Shown here one piece after another: positions 7,240 to 13,786 of a stretch of 16,603 bases of DNA. Source of the stretch: Fusobacteriaceae bacterium (GTDB lineage: Bacteria > Fusobacteriota > Fusobacteriia > Fusobacteriales > Fusobacteriaceae); contig CAAFPW010000065.1 of assembly GCA_900764925.1 (NCBI GenBank), positions 1 to 16,603 of the forward strand. Direction: 5' to 3'. The notes below the pieces were generated by a model. It was not told the origin of the DNA. It was given only the letters and a program-made list of their open reading frames with translations, and did not search any database. The translations under genes and the position numbers were made by a program. Position 1 is the stretch's first letter. Each line of letters starts with the position of its first letter.

Positions 7240-8640
7240 GTGGAACTAATATTAAGCTTTTTTTATGGGTTGAATAATTTTTTATGGTCTTATGTTTTAA
7301 TTATTATGCTAGTGGGATTAGGAATATTTTTTACTGTAAGAACAGGTTTTGTTCAATTTAGAATGTTGAAAGACATGTTTACTCTTTTGGGAGAGGGAGC
7401 TATAAAGGGAAAAGAGGGGCATAATGGTATATCTTCTTTCCAGGCTTTCTGTATTTCAACTGCTTCAAGAGTAGGGACAGGAAATCTAGCTGGAGTGGCT
7501 ATAGCTATATCAATAGGTGGACCAGGTGCTGTATTTTGGATGTGGGTTATGGCAATTATTGGAGCAAGTTCAAGTTTTGTAGAGAGTACTCTTGCACAGA
7601 TCTATAAAGAGAAAGAGGGTGACCACTTTAGAGGTGGACCAGCTTACTATATGGAGAAAGCTCTTGGACAAAGATGGATGGGAATATTATTCTCAATAAT
7701 TATTTCAATAGTATTTGGACTTATTTTTAACTCTGTACAAGCTAATACAATAACACTTGCTTTTGAAAAAGCATTTTCAACAGATAGAACAATGTTAGGA
7801 GTTGTTTTATCAGTGATGACAGCGGTTATTATTTTTGGTGGAGTTAAGAGAATTGCAAAATTTGTTGAATATATAGTTCCAGTAATGGCAGTAGCTTATG
7901 TTTTGATAGCACTATTTGTAATAGTGAGAAATATAGGAATGATACCTCAAGTATTTGGACAAATAATAGGAGGGGCTTTTGGATTTAATCAAGCTGTTGG
8001 TGGTGGAATAGGAGCTGTTGTTATGCAAGGGGTAAAGAGAGGATTGTTCTCTAATGAAGCTGGTATGGGAAGTGCACCTAACGCTGCAGCTACAGCTAAT
8101 GTATCTCATCCTGTAAAACAAGGACTTATCCAAACTTTAGGAGTGTTCACAGATACACTACTAATATGTTCAGCTACAGCTTTTATTATTCTTATTTCTG
8201 GTGAAAGTTTAAAGGGTGTTTCTGATGGAATACAACTTACTCAAGATGCTCTAGTTTCTCAAGTTGGAAGTTGGGGAGCTATATTTATAGCTGTATGTAT
8301 ATTCATGTTTGCTTTCTCATCAGTAATTGGAAACTACTATTATGGAGAGGCAAATATAGAGTTTTTAAATGGAAATAAGATATGGTTAAATCTATACAGA
8401 GTTTGTGTTGTAGGAATGGTTATGTTTGGAAGTTTAGCTAAAATACAAGTAGTATGGGATATGGCAGATCTATTTATGGGAATAATGGCTGTTATTAACT
8501 TGATAGCTATTGGTCTTTTAGGTAAGATTGCAATCTCAGCATTAAAAGATTATAAAGCTCAAAAAGCTAAAGGTTTAGATCCTCAATTTAGAAAATCTTC
8601 TATCCCTGGTTTAAAAAATATAGAGTGTTGGGAAGATTAA
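7240..8640 (+). CDS. Sodium:alanine/glycine symporter, AGCS family
   Basis: A 466-residue inner-membrane carrier that takes up alanine and/or glycine with Na+ (alanine or glycine:cation symporter family). About ten to eleven hydrophobic segments are visible. The family signature P-G-A-V-F-W-M-W is at 95-102, after SRVGTGNLAGVAIAISIGG (77-94), and the conserved G-x-x-R-G-x-F-S-N-E-A-G-M-G-S-A-P segment lies near 264-280. The start is GTG at 7240, with AGGAGG ending 4 nt upstream; no better start exists because the first membrane helix begins at once. Length is normal for the family. It is monocistronic, with a near-consensus promoter and its own terminator, implying substantial constitutive expression. 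Amino-acid uptake fits a peptide/amino-acid-fermenting anaerobe. Substrate choice among Ala, Gly or others cannot be told from sequence. Confidence 0.93.
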   Translation: MELILSFFYGLNNFLWSYVLIIMLVGLGIFFTVRTGFVQFRMLKDMFTLLGEGAIKGKEGHNGISSFQAFCISTASRVGTGNLAGVAIAISIGGPGAVFWMWVMAIIGASSSFVESTLAQIYKEKEGDHFRGGPAYYMEKALGQRWMGILFSIIISIVFGLIFNSVQANTITLAFEKAFSTDRTMLGVVLSVMTAVIIFGGVKRIAKFVEYIVPVMAVAYVLIALFVIVRNIGMIPQVFGQIIGGAFGFNQAVGGGIGAVVMQGVKRGLFSNEAGMGSAPNAAATANVSHPVKQGLIQTLGVFTDTLLICSATAFIILISGESLKGVSDGIQLTQDALVSQVGSWGAIFIAVCIFMFAFSSVIGNYYYGEANIEFLNGNKIWLNLYRVCVVGMVMFGSLAKIQVVWDMADLFMGIMAVINLIAIGLLGKIAISALKDYKAQKAKGLDPQFRKSSIPGLKNIECWED

Positions 8641-8659
8641 TAATAGAATAAAAATGGTT

Positions 8660-8703
8660 AAAAGAGGTTGGTGTAGTTTATACTACAATGACCTCTTTTT
8701 AAA
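8660..8703 (+). terminator. Terminator after the AGCS symporter
   Basis: Outer stem AAAAGAGGT / ACCTCTTTT (8660-8668, 8691-8699) encloses an inner 6-bp stem TGTAGT / ACTACA (8672-8677, 8682-8687), then a T-run. Confidence 0.85.
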
Positions 8704-8795
8704 TTTCTTTAATTTTCTATTATTAAAGTATGAACAAATTTTTTTATTTTATTTTTTTAAAATGAATGAAATAGCCAAAATATGAAGACTACAAT

Positions 8796-8832
8796 GAACA
8801 AATAATAAAAATAATTGTTATCTACACAAAAT
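8796..8832 (+). repeat. 37-bp upstream block, copy 1
   Basis: Identical over 37 bases to 9889-9925. The block starts GAACAAATAA and ends CTACACAAAAT. It ends 51 bp before the first binding-protein ATG and covers the expected -35 region. It contains ATAATTGTTAT, an ATAA-TTG-TTAT palindrome. Confidence 0.9.
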
Positions 8833-8851
8833 TTTAAATTAATAGTATCAT
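8821..8851 (+). promoter_or_regulatory. Putative promoter of the first TrpX-like gene
   Basis: TCTACA (8821-8826) lies 16 nt before TAGTAT (8843-8848) and 19 nt before TATCAT (8846-8851). The same elements and spacings recur before the second binding-protein gene, which is the main support. Which hexamer is the true -10 cannot be decided. Confidence 0.45.
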
Positions 8852-8883
8852 AATCTTAATCAAAACACAGGGGGAATGATATT

Positions 8884-9804
8884 ATGAAAAAGATTTTAAT
8901 GACACTACTACTATTATCTACAATAGTAATGGGAGAGGAAGATAAAAAAATAAAGATAGGAATAACTCAGATAATGGAACATGAAGCTTTTGATGAAGCT
9001 AGAAAGGGGTTTATTCGAGAATTAAAATCAAGAGGTTATGAAGATGTTGAGATAGAGTATCAAAATGCTCAAGGGGATTATCCAACATCTCAATTTATTG
9101 CTAACTCTTTTGTACAGGACAAGAAGGATATTATTTTGGCAATATCTACACCAAGTGCTCAAGCAGCTTATAATGTAACTAAGGAGATTCCTATTTTATT
9201 CTCAGCTATAACTGATCCAGAAGGGGCTGGACTTATAGGAGAAAATATTACAGGAACAACCAATTTTTTACCTATGTCAACGCAATTGGATACCATTAAG
9301 AATATTTTACCAAAGGCTAAAAAAATAGGAATACTACACAATACAAGCGAACAAAACTCAGAGATACAATTTAAAAGAGCTAAAGAAGAGGGAGAAAAAT
9401 ATGGATATGAGATATTAGATAGTGTTGTAAGTAATATAAATGATATGAATACAGCATTAGATAATCTTCTACCTAAAGTGGATGTTTTATATACAATAAC
9501 TGATAGTTTAGTGGTATCAGCAACACCATTGATTTTGAATAAGGCTAATAAAGCCAATGTGCCAGTAGTAGGTTGTATAGAGTCCCAAGTAGCACAAGGA
9601 GCACTTGTTACTACAACTTTAGATTATAGAAAGCTAGGAGAACAAACAGGGGATATGGCAATAAGAATAATTCAAGGAGAGGAAGTAAAAAACATAAAGA
9701 TTGAGGGAATAAAAGAGAGTGAAATAATTATAAATAGAGAGGCTGCTAAAAAATATAAGGTAGATTTAACAGATGAAATTTTGAAAAAAGCAAAAATATA
9801 TTAA
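8884..9804 (+). CDS. TrpX-like ABC substrate-binding protein, copy 1
   Basis: A 306-residue periplasmic binding protein of the COG2984 (ABC sugar-bp / TrpX) type, which in lactic acid bacteria is linked to tryptophan or other aromatic amino-acid import. The signal peptide is residues 1-17 (hydrophobic LLLLSTIVMG, likely cut before Glu18); there is no cysteine lipobox, so the mature protein should be free in the periplasm. Family features include IGITQIMEH, YQNAQGD, STPSAQAAYNVT, NTSEQNS and the C-terminal VGCIESQVAQGAL. It is closely related to the gene that follows (well over half identical by eye). ATG 8884 follows GGGGG by 9 nt. It has its own upstream block and promoter; no convincing terminator separates it from the next gene, so some read-through is likely. 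Tryptophan specificity is inferred from family naming only. Confidence 0.87.
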   Translation: MKKILMTLLLLSTIVMGEEDKKIKIGITQIMEHEAFDEARKGFIRELKSRGYEDVEIEYQNAQGDYPTSQFIANSFVQDKKDIILAISTPSAQAAYNVTKEIPILFSAITDPEGAGLIGENITGTTNFLPMSTQLDTIKNILPKAKKIGILHNTSEQNSEIQFKRAKEEGEKYGYEILDSVVSNINDMNTALDNLLPKVDVLYTITDSLVVSATPLILNKANKANVPVVGCIESQVAQGALVTTTLDYRKLGEQTGDMAIRIIQGEEVKNIKIEGIKESEIIINREAAKKYKVDLTDEILKKAKIY

Positions 9805-9888
9805 AGTAGAGAAGAAGAATACGAACAAGTTTTTTAAGAACAGATGTTATAAAAGCTAGAAAAATAAAGGAAGAATTTTTTTAAGAAG

Positions 9889-9925
9889 GAACAAATAATA
9901 AAAATAATTGTTATCTACACAAAAT
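9889..9925 (+). repeat. 37-bp upstream block, copy 2
   Basis: Exact repeat of 8796-8832, ending 53 bp before the second binding-protein ATG. Downstream the two regions stay similar (AAATTA, TAGTAT, CAGGGGGAAT), while upstream they diverge completely. Confidence 0.9.
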
Positions 9926-9944
9926 AGGAAATTAGTAGTATTAT
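9914..9944 (+). promoter_or_regulatory. Putative promoter of the second TrpX-like gene
   Basis: TCTACA (9914-9919), then TAGTAT (9936-9941) after 16 nt or TATTAT (9939-9944) after 19 nt, matching the geometry at 8821-8851. Confidence 0.45.
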
Positions 9945-9978
9945 AAACCTATAAATAAAAGATCAGGGGGAATTAGAG

Positions 9979-10908
9979 ATGAAGAGATTAGCGATGGCGT
10001 TATTATTACTTTCAACATTGGCAATGGGACAGGAGATTAAAAAACCTGAAGATATAAAGATTGGAGTTACACAAATAATGGAACATCAAGCTTTAGATTC
10101 TACAAGAGTAGGATTTGAAAAAGCTTTAAAAGATAATGGGTATGGAGAAGCTAAAATAGATTATCAAAATGCTCAAGGAGATTTTGGAACAGCACAGATG
10201 ATAGCAAACTCTTTTGTGCAAGATAATAAAGATCTTATATTTGCTGTTTCTACACCAAGTGCTCAAGCAGCTTATAATGTAACAAAGAAAATACCTATAC
10301 TTATCACAGCAGTAACAGATGTAAAAGCTGCAGGACTTGTAGGAGAAAATGTAACAGGAACAAGTGATGCAACTTCTATATATAAACAACTTGAAACTAT
10401 TACTAAGGTATTACCAAAAGCTAAAAAAGTAGGAATAATTTATAATACAAGCGAACAAAACTCTCAAGTACAAGTAGCAAGTGCAAAAGAGGAGAGTAAA
10501 AAATTGGGGTTGGAAATAGTTGAAGTAGGGGTAACAAATGTAAATGATATGGCAATGGGACTTGATTCATTACTTGATAAGATAGATGTATTATATACAC
10601 CAACTGACAACTTAGTAGTATCAGCAACACCATTAGTTTTAGATAAAGCTAATAGAAAAAATATCCCAGTAGTAGGATGTATAGAGGATCAAGTAGCACA
10701 AGGAGCTTTGATAACAGATACAATAGATTATGAAAAATTAGGATATCAAACTGGAGAGATGGCTGTTAGAGTTTTAAAAGGGGAAGAACCTAAAAATATG
10801 CCAGTTGAAACTTTAAAAGATACTCAAGTTATAGTAAATAAAAAAGCAGCAGAAAAGTATGGAATAGATTTAACAGCAGAAGCTTTAAAAGGGGCTAAGC
10901 TATATTAA
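9979..10908 (+). CDS. TrpX-like ABC substrate-binding protein, copy 2
   Basis: A 309-residue paralogue of the preceding protein with the same motifs (IGVTQIMEH, YQNAQGD, STPSAQAAYNVT, NTSEQNS, VGCIEDQVAQGAL). The signal peptide is residues 1-17 ending LAMG, with cleavage expected before Gln18; again no lipobox cysteine. ATG 9979 follows GGGGG by 9-10 nt. It is 15 nt from the permease gene with no terminator between, so it heads the operon binding protein-permease-ATPase. The mature region differs from copy 1 in segments such as residues around 115-125 (TSDATSIYKQ versus TTNFLPMSTQ), so the two may bind different ligands or bind with different affinity. The duplication evidently included the upstream control region. 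Confidence 0.88.
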   Translation: MKRLAMALLLLSTLAMGQEIKKPEDIKIGVTQIMEHQALDSTRVGFEKALKDNGYGEAKIDYQNAQGDFGTAQMIANSFVQDNKDLIFAVSTPSAQAAYNVTKKIPILITAVTDVKAAGLVGENVTGTSDATSIYKQLETITKVLPKAKKVGIIYNTSEQNSQVQVASAKEESKKLGLEIVEVGVTNVNDMAMGLDSLLDKIDVLYTPTDNLVVSATPLVLDKANRKNIPVVGCIEDQVAQGALITDTIDYEKLGYQTGEMAVRVLKGEEPKNMPVETLKDTQVIVNKKAAEKYGIDLTAEALKGAKLY

Positions 10909-10923
10909 GAGAGGTAGAGAGAG

Positions 10924-11775
10924 ATGTTATTAGGAACAATTGAACAGAGTTTTATTTTTGCAATAATGGTGCTGGGAGTTTATATATCATATAAGATATT
11001 AGATTTCCCTGATATGACAGTAGATGGAAGTTTCCCTCTAGGAGCAGCAGTAAGTGCCGCTTTAATAGTAAAAGGAGTTAATCCATTATTAGCTTTAGTT
11101 GTAGCAATGATAGCTGGAGCAGTAGCTGGACTAATTACAGGAATGATCCATGTAAAATTAAAAGTAACTAACTTACTTGCAGGAATCATAGTTATGACAG
11201 GGTTATATAGTGTAAACTTAAGGATAATGGGAAAATCAAATATACCTTTATTTATGTCAAAACATCTGTTCAATGGAACAGTATCAGCAATAGCAGTTGT
11301 AGTAGTTTTCCTAATAATAGTTAAGATAGCAATAGATTTTTTACTTAAAACAAAATTTGGATTTGTTTTAAAAGCTCTTGGGGATAATGAAAGTTTAGTA
11401 ACAGCTTTAGGATTAAATGAGAATACATTAAAACTTTATGGACTTATGATAGCAAATAGTTTAGTTGCTCTATCTGGTGGTATCCTTGCTCAATATCAAG
11501 GGTTTGCTGATGTAGGTATGGGAACAGGAACTATAATAACAGGACTTGCTTCTATAATAATAGGAGAAGCTGTAATAGGAAAGAAAAAATTTATAAAAGC
11601 TACATCTATGGTAATAATAGGAACACTGATATATAGAGCTATAATAGCACTATCATTAAAATTTGGAATGAATGCAAGTGATTTAAAACTTATAACATCT
11701 ATTTTAGTAGTAATAATTATCTATTTAAAAATAAAAAAAGAATCATTGAAAAAAGGAGGAGTTGTAAATGCTTAA
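10924..11775 (+). CDS. TrpY-like ABC importer permease
   Basis: A 283-residue inner-membrane permease of the COG4120 type, the usual partner of COG2984 binding proteins and distantly related to branched-chain amino-acid (LivH-like) permeases. About eight hydrophobic segments are visible. FPDMTVDGSFPLGAAVSAAL near 28-47 is the conserved early segment, and GDNESLVTALGLN near 155-167 is the cytoplasmic coupling-helix region typical of this superfamily. A basic tail (KIKKESLKKGG) ends the protein. The start at 10924 is preceded by GAGAGGTAGAGAGAG. Its last 8 bases overlap the ATPase gene, indicating translational coupling. It has no promoter of its own. Confidence 0.9.
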   Translation: MLLGTIEQSFIFAIMVLGVYISYKILDFPDMTVDGSFPLGAAVSAALIVKGVNPLLALVVAMIAGAVAGLITGMIHVKLKVTNLLAGIIVMTGLYSVNLRIMGKSNIPLFMSKHLFNGTVSAIAVVVVFLIIVKIAIDFLLKTKFGFVLKALGDNESLVTALGLNENTLKLYGLMIANSLVALSGGILAQYQGFADVGMGTGTIITGLASIIIGEAVIGKKKFIKATSMVIIGTLIYRAIIALSLKFGMNASDLKLITSILVVIIIYLKIKKESLKKGGVVNA

Positions 11776-12559
11776 TATAAATTCTATTGAGAAAAGTTTC
11801 ATTACAGAGTTAGGGACAGTGAAAAAAGTATTTAGAGGATTAAATCTTCAAGTGGAGAAAGGAGATTTTATCTCTATAATAGGAAGTAATGGAGCTGGAA
11901 AATCAACTCTTCTTGATACTATTACAGGAAATATAGTTGTAGATAGAGGAACTATTGATATAGATGGTAGAGATATAACTAAGTTACCAAAATATAAGAG
12001 AGGAAGTTTTATTTCTAAAGTATATCAAAATCCATCTATGGGAACTGCTCCATCTATGACAGTTTTTGAAAATTTATCAATGGCGGATAATAAGGGAAAA
12101 AGATTTGGGTTCACTATGGGACTTAATAAAAAGAGAAAAGAATATTATAGAGAACTTTTAAAAGAGTTAGATTTAGGAATAGAAAATCAAATGGATACAG
12201 AGGTAGGTTCACTATCTGGAGGACAAAGACAATGTTTAGCTCTTATTATGGCTACACTTAATAAACCAGAGATATTACTATTAGATGAACATACAGCAGC
12301 ACTTGATCCTAAGACATCAAAAATTATCATGGATAAAACTAAAGAGATAGTAGAAAAAAATCAAATTTCTACACTTATGATAACTCATAATTTACAAGAT
12401 GCAATAAATTATGGAAATAGACTTATAATGTTACACAATGGAGAGGTAATTATAGATATAAAAGGTGAGGAGAAAAAGAGACTTACTCCAGAAAAACTTT
12501 TAAAAATATTTAATAATAGAGAAGCTTACTTAAAAGATAGTGAACTTTTCTCAGCCTAA
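11768..12559 (+). CDS. TrpZ-like ABC importer ATPase
   Basis: A 263-residue ABC nucleotide-binding subunit of the COG1101 type. It energises uptake by the permease encoded just before it. Motifs: Walker A GSNGAGKST (39-47), Q-loop Gln87, signature LSGGQRQ (149-155), Walker B ILLLDE (169-174) followed by HTAALDP, and switch His207 in MITHNLQDA. DEHTAALDP is typical of this subgroup. ATG 11768 has AAAGGAGG inside the end of the permease gene and overlaps it by 8 nt. The unit ends at the terminator 30 nt downstream, so this is the last gene of the importer operon. With one ATPase and one permease, the transporter presumably uses homodimers of each and is shared by the two binding proteins. Confidence 0.93.
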   Translation: MLNINSIEKSFITELGTVKKVFRGLNLQVEKGDFISIIGSNGAGKSTLLDTITGNIVVDRGTIDIDGRDITKLPKYKRGSFISKVYQNPSMGTAPSMTVFENLSMADNKGKRFGFTMGLNKKRKEYYRELLKELDLGIENQMDTEVGSLSGGQRQCLALIMATLNKPEILLLDEHTAALDPKTSKIIMDKTKEIVEKNQISTLMITHNLQDAINYGNRLIMLHNGEVIIDIKGEEKKRLTPEKLLKIFNNREAYLKDSELFSA

Positions 12560-12590
12560 TAGCTATATAAAACATAAGTATAAATCTGAT

Positions 12591-12623
12591 AAAAGAGTAG
12601 ATTGGGGAGATCTGCTCTTTTTA
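12591..12623 (+). terminator. Terminator of the importer operon
   Basis: A 12-bp stem with one T-G wobble (12591-12602 with 12610-12621), 7-nt loop TGGGGAG, ending in a T-run. Confidence 0.88.
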
Positions 12624-12648
12624 TTTGCTTTTATTCTTTTAAAAATTA

Positions 12649-12657
12649 TGTTATAAT
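12649..12657 (+). promoter_or_regulatory. Extended -10 promoter for the RHH-WYL gene
   Basis: TG-T-TATAAT (12649-12657) is a perfect extended -10; the -35 position shows only TTTTAT (12629-12634). The start near 12664 gives a leader of about 24 nt. Confidence 0.55.
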
Positions 12658-12687
12658 AAAAAAATAGTATTGGACTGGGGGAAAAAT

Positions 12688-13533
12688 ATGAAGAAGATAA
12701 GAGTAACTGTTCCAGAGGATATATGGCGTCTTATGAAAAACGATACTGAGGAGTTTGGTATCAATAATAATAAGCTATGTAACTATATTTTGGAAAGATT
12801 TAAATATAATAAAAAAATGGAAGTAGAAAAGCTTCTTGAAACTCAAGGACGTCCTTTAAAAAAGATCATTCAATTTGATTTAAATGTTTCAAATAGAGAG
12901 ATATACTATGATGTTCTAAAGGCTAATGAGGTGGATATTGAAGCCGAATATTTTAGGGAACTATTTGAGTTATATACTTCAAAATTTAAATACCAGAGGG
13001 AGTTATTTATTTTTGAAGATAGAGTAAAATCTATATTAGAAGCTATAAAGGATAAAAAGAAAATAAAGATAAAATATCTAAAGAGAGTATTTAGTGTGGA
13101 ACCTTACTTTATAAAGAGAGAGGAGAGAGGGGATGAAAACTTTCTTTTCTGTTATGATGAGGAGAAAAAGGAGTATGCTAACTTTAAATTAAAGGAGTTG
13201 GAGATTATCTCTATACTAGAAGAGAAGATAAAAGGTAAGGATAAAAAGTTTATAGAAAACATGAGAAAAAACTTTGACCCTTTCTTAGGAAATGGAAATA
13301 TTGTTAAAGTGAGACTTACTGAAGAGGGAGATAGCTTATTAAAAAGTTTGACAAACTATCGTCCTAAACTTATAAAAAAAGAGGGAGATATCTATTATTT
13401 TGAAGTGGCTAATGAAAATGCTAAACTTTATTTTAGACAGTTTTCAAAAGAGGCTGAAATACTTGAGCCAAAGCAACTTCGTGAGGAGATAAGAAAAGAG
13501 TATTTAGAGATACTTGAACTATATAAAGAATAA
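12688..13533 (+). CDS. RHH-WYL regulatory protein
   Basis: A 281-residue likely nucleic-acid-binding regulator. Residues 1-40 (KIRVTVPEDIWRLMK, then two helices with NNNKLCNYILERF) look like a ribbon-helix-helix DNA-binding domain; a helical linker follows. Residues 107-178 fit a WYL domain (IKIKYLKR, VEPYFIKRE, then ENFLFCYDEEKKEYANFKL), and 203-260 fit the WCX C-terminal extension (VKVRLTEEGDSLLK, AKLYFRQFSKEAEIL). The name-giving W-Y-L triad appears as Asn151-Phe152-Leu153, and the usual F-R-L-D-R end is F-K-L-K-E. WYL proteins are often transcription factors sensing nucleic acid or nucleotides, usually with a winged-helix N-terminus; RHH-WYL is less common. I start at ATG 12688 with GGGGGA upstream; a TTG at 12670 lies almost on the predicted transcription start. 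It is transcribed alone, just ahead of nrdDG. Confidence 0.75.
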   Translation: MKKIRVTVPEDIWRLMKNDTEEFGINNNKLCNYILERFKYNKKMEVEKLLETQGRPLKKIIQFDLNVSNREIYYDVLKANEVDIEAEYFRELFELYTSKFKYQRELFIFEDRVKSILEAIKDKKKIKIKYLKRVFSVEPYFIKREERGDENFLFCYDEEKKEYANFKLKELEIISILEEKIKGKDKKFIENMRKNFDPFLGNGNIVKVRLTEEGDSLLKSLTNYRPKLIKKEGDIYYFEVANENAKLYFRQFSKEAEILEPKQLREEIRKEYLEILELYKE

Positions 13534-13578
13534 TAAATTTTTAATAAAAATAAAAAAAATTTTAAAATAAAAGTGAAA

Positions 13579-13630
13579 AAAATAGCTCAATATATATAAA
13601 TTATATTTGACAATGCCATTGAGATATTTT
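13579..13630 (+). terminator. Possible weak terminator after the RHH-WYL gene
   Basis: Arms 13579-13591 and 13618-13630 pair at 12 of 13 positions around a 26-nt loop and end ATATTTT. The long loop and AT-rich stem make this uncertain. It could instead be an operator-like element. Confidence 0.35.
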
Positions 13631-13670
13631 ATGAGCTCTTTAAACTAAAAATAAGAGGAATAGAAAAACT

Positions 13671-13687
13671 TACCAATATATATGGTA
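13671..13687 (+). promoter_or_regulatory. NrdR-box-like site 1
   Basis: TACCAATATATATGGTA is a near-perfect palindrome with the central alternating AT tract of NrdR boxes, but is one base longer or shorter than the usual 16-bp register. It sits about 31-32 bp centre to centre from site 2, the pairing seen for NrdR. Confidence 0.45.
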
Positions 13688-13702
13688 GGTTTTTTATTTT
13701 TA

Positions 13703-13718
13703 CCACTATATATTGTAT
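13703..13718 (+). promoter_or_regulatory. NrdR-box-like site 2
   Basis: CCACTATATATTGTAT matches the known NrdR consensus (acaCwATATATwGtgt) at all core positions. It lies just upstream of, or over, the -35 region of the nrdD promoter, as expected for a repressor of ribonucleotide reductase genes. Confidence 0.6.
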
Positions 13719-13745
13719 ATATTTTTAATTTTAGTAAAAAGGTTG

Positions 13746-13751
13746 TATAAT
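13746..13751 (+). promoter_or_regulatory. -10 element of the nrdDG promoter
   Basis: Perfect TATAAT at 13746-13751; the -35 position (13723-13728, TTTTAA) is poor. The start near 13757 gives a leader of about 30 nt with AGGTGAGG 9 nt ahead of the nrdD ATG. Confidence 0.55.
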
Positions 13752-13786
13752 AGTCTAGGTAAAAAAAATAGGTGAGGTTGATATAG

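Noticed and set aside
8641..8883. T-box or tryptophan-attenuator leader before the TrpX-like gene
   Set aside because: No T-box core (AGGGTGG-type), no Trp-codon leader peptide and no antiterminator structure found in either binding-protein leader.
9805..9888. Terminator between the two binding-protein genes
   Set aside because: Only short A/T pairings are present next to the T-run around 9876; no GC-containing stem, so read-through remains likely.
12688..13533. CRISPR-associated accessory role for the RHH-WYL gene
   Set aside because: No repeats, spacers or Cas genes occur anywhere in the window; only the domain architecture is shared with WYL1-type proteins.
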